In this document: positions 57,821 to 58,768 of the stretch, piece by piece
How the letters are laid out: each line of letters starts with the position of its first letter
Position numbering within the stretch: the first letter of the stretch is position 1
IMG/VR virus record: IMGVR_UViG_3300023500_000003
Span: 1 to 58,768 of that record
Source: a virus
Length of the DNA: 58,768 bases
Direction: 5' to 3' (one strand)
Notes under the pieces: model-generated
What the model was told of the DNA's origin: nothing
What the model saw: the letters and a program-made list of their open reading frames with translations, nothing else
The model's database searches: none
Position numbers and translations under genes: made by a program

Positions 57821-58732
57821 TTACGGTTTGATCGTTACAGTGTCACCACTGTAAACTTCGGTGGACAGAGAGAAGGAAGTATTAGAAACCCAGAGGGCAT
57901 CTACACTTTTCACTTGCTCAAATCCGTTCAGCTGTACTACGACAGTACTCGTGTTGAACGTTGGTGCGTCTACTCCCAATGGTACCGATGGCGCTGTGAT
58001 AGCGGTTCCTACAGGCGTGGTAGCTAGGATGTTGATAATGTCAAAACTTGAGGACTGTACTGCTCCTCCTCCCTGCTTCCAGATAGCGGCGCCTGTTGTG
58101 GCGTCCACACAGGTAAACAGTTTATCAGTAGTTGTGTTGATCCATACATCTCCTACAGCATAGCCATTGGCTGCGTCTGTAGTGGCCGTAGGATCAGCTG
58201 TAGCTGACTTTGTACGAACTGATATCGGTAACCACACAGCAGCGCCTGCGGTGACAACACTTGCTAGGAATGTTCTTCCTGTTAAAGTATTATACCAGTT
58301 TGAGCCAACCGCGTATCCTGCTGTTACGTCGTCAGTTACTGTTGGGTTAGCAACGGCGTTCAAGGTATCTGTTCCTGCTGGCGCGCCAGTGGCTACCCAT
58401 ACAGCAGCCCCGGTTGAAGGAGACTGACAGACGAAGACGGTAGAAGTTGCTGTGTTGATCCACCTGGATCCTGCTGCATATCCTGAGGCAGCGTCGTCTG
58501 TTGCAGTAGGGTCGGTAGTAGCGACGAAGTTCTCAGTAATCGCTGTTACACCGGTGCCACCATCCTGGATTACAGTCAATCCTAGCTCAAGGATGATTGT
58601 GCGCATTGCAAAGTAACCATCGTCTGGAATAGTAGTCGAGCCACCGCCAGGCGATAGAGTTAGTGTTGTGCCTCCGTATGCAGCGGGCAGGTCAAACTGC
58701 ACATGTGCAGTTGTGTTATTCGTTAAGATCAT
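57821..58732 (-). CDS. Repeat-containing virion-associated protein, 303 aa
   Basis: AAAGGAGG precedes ATG 58732. A beta-rich N-terminal domain (ILTNNTTAHVQFDLPAA) is followed by three copies of the ~45-residue repeat and the C-terminal VQLNGFEQVKSVDALW domain shared with the gene at 57193. Likely a fibre or baseplate-attached protein. It is the first gene at the right edge; structural genes probably continue beyond the window. Confidence 0.65.
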   Translation of the reverse strand: MILTNNTTAHVQFDLPAAYGGTTLTLSPGGGSTTIPDDGYFAMRTIILELGLTVIQDGGTGVTAITENFVATTDPTATDDAASGYAAGSRWINTATSTVFVCQSPSTGAAVWVATGAPAGTDTLNAVANPTVTDDVTAGYAVGSNWYNTLTGRTFLASVVTAGAAVWLPISVRTKSATADPTATTDAANGYAVGDVWINTTTDKLFTCVDATTGAAIWKQGGGAVQSSSFDIINILATTPVGTAITAPSVPLGVDAPTFNTSTVVVQLNGFEQVKSVDALWVSNTSFSLSTEVYSGDTVTIKP

Positions 58733-58768
58733 CTTTGATCCTCCTTTTATAGAAAATAGGGTTAGTGG

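Noticed and set aside
1-58768. tRNA genes and CRISPR arrays
   Set aside because: No cloverleaf with a GGTTCGA-type T-loop and no regularly spaced identical repeats were seen. Absence by eye is not proof for tRNAs.

Overview
The window reads as a long segment of a large, probably virulent tailed bacteriophage of a Gram-negative host. The phage identity rests on a large terminase, a full replication-recombination set, an endolysin/holin/spanin cassette, fibre-like proteins and several HNH homing-type nucleases. The Gram-negative host is inferred from two-component spanin candidates, lipobox lipoproteins and an outer-membrane secretin. No capsid, portal or sheath gene is present, so this is only part of the genome.

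Layout. (1) 0-5.2 kb, plus strand: small zinc-ribbon protein, putative small terminase, large terminase, KilAC-type regulator, Dda/RecD-like helicase. (2) 5.2-8.76 kb: an accessory cassette (beta-class DNA methyltransferase, DUF6378-type protein, many tiny ORFs and gene remnants) bounded by 66-bp imperfect direct repeats. (3) 8.8-28.6 kb: replication and recombination core in tightly overlapping operons: DUF932-type protein, flap nuclease, DnaB-like helicase, SNF2 helicase, primase, sigma-like protein, DnaN-like clamp, family A polymerase with an N-terminal UDG-like domain, clamp loader, HU, UvsY-like mediator, gp32-like SSB, RecA/UvsX-like recombinase, a nuclease, and the SbcD/SbcC pair. (4) 28.6-33.3 kb: a bacterial-type RNA polymerase beta-prime homologue of 927 aa flanked by unknown proteins. 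(5) 33.4-42.7 kb: accessory region with an exported coiled-coil protein, duplicated promoter leaders, a C5-cytosine methyltransferase broken by two HNH genes, a second amino-methyltransferase, a leftward HTH mini-operon and an AP2-HNH nuclease. (6) 42.8-58.7 kb, minus strand, reading left: four fibre/repeat proteins, a GspD-like secretin, a lysis cassette, two SNase-like proteins and small proteins, ending at a strong hairpin terminator.

Expression signals. Four near-identical leaders each carry a sigma70-like promoter (TTGATA, 16 bp, CATAAT), a 5'-UTR stem-loop and a strong ribosome binding site. A second motif, GRATCRCTMSTT followed by N4 and MGTATGT, precedes most rightward gene blocks. 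Because the phage encodes a beta-prime subunit and a sigma-region-2-like protein, I infer that this motif could be served by a phage-modified RNA polymerase; this is not shown by the sequence alone.

Main points of interest: the beta-prime homologue without a visible beta partner; a secretin beside a lysis cassette; a cytosine methyltransferase locus in which two reading frames both read as methyltransferase-like protein across the same DNA; and extensive shuffling of small fragments between two accessory islands.
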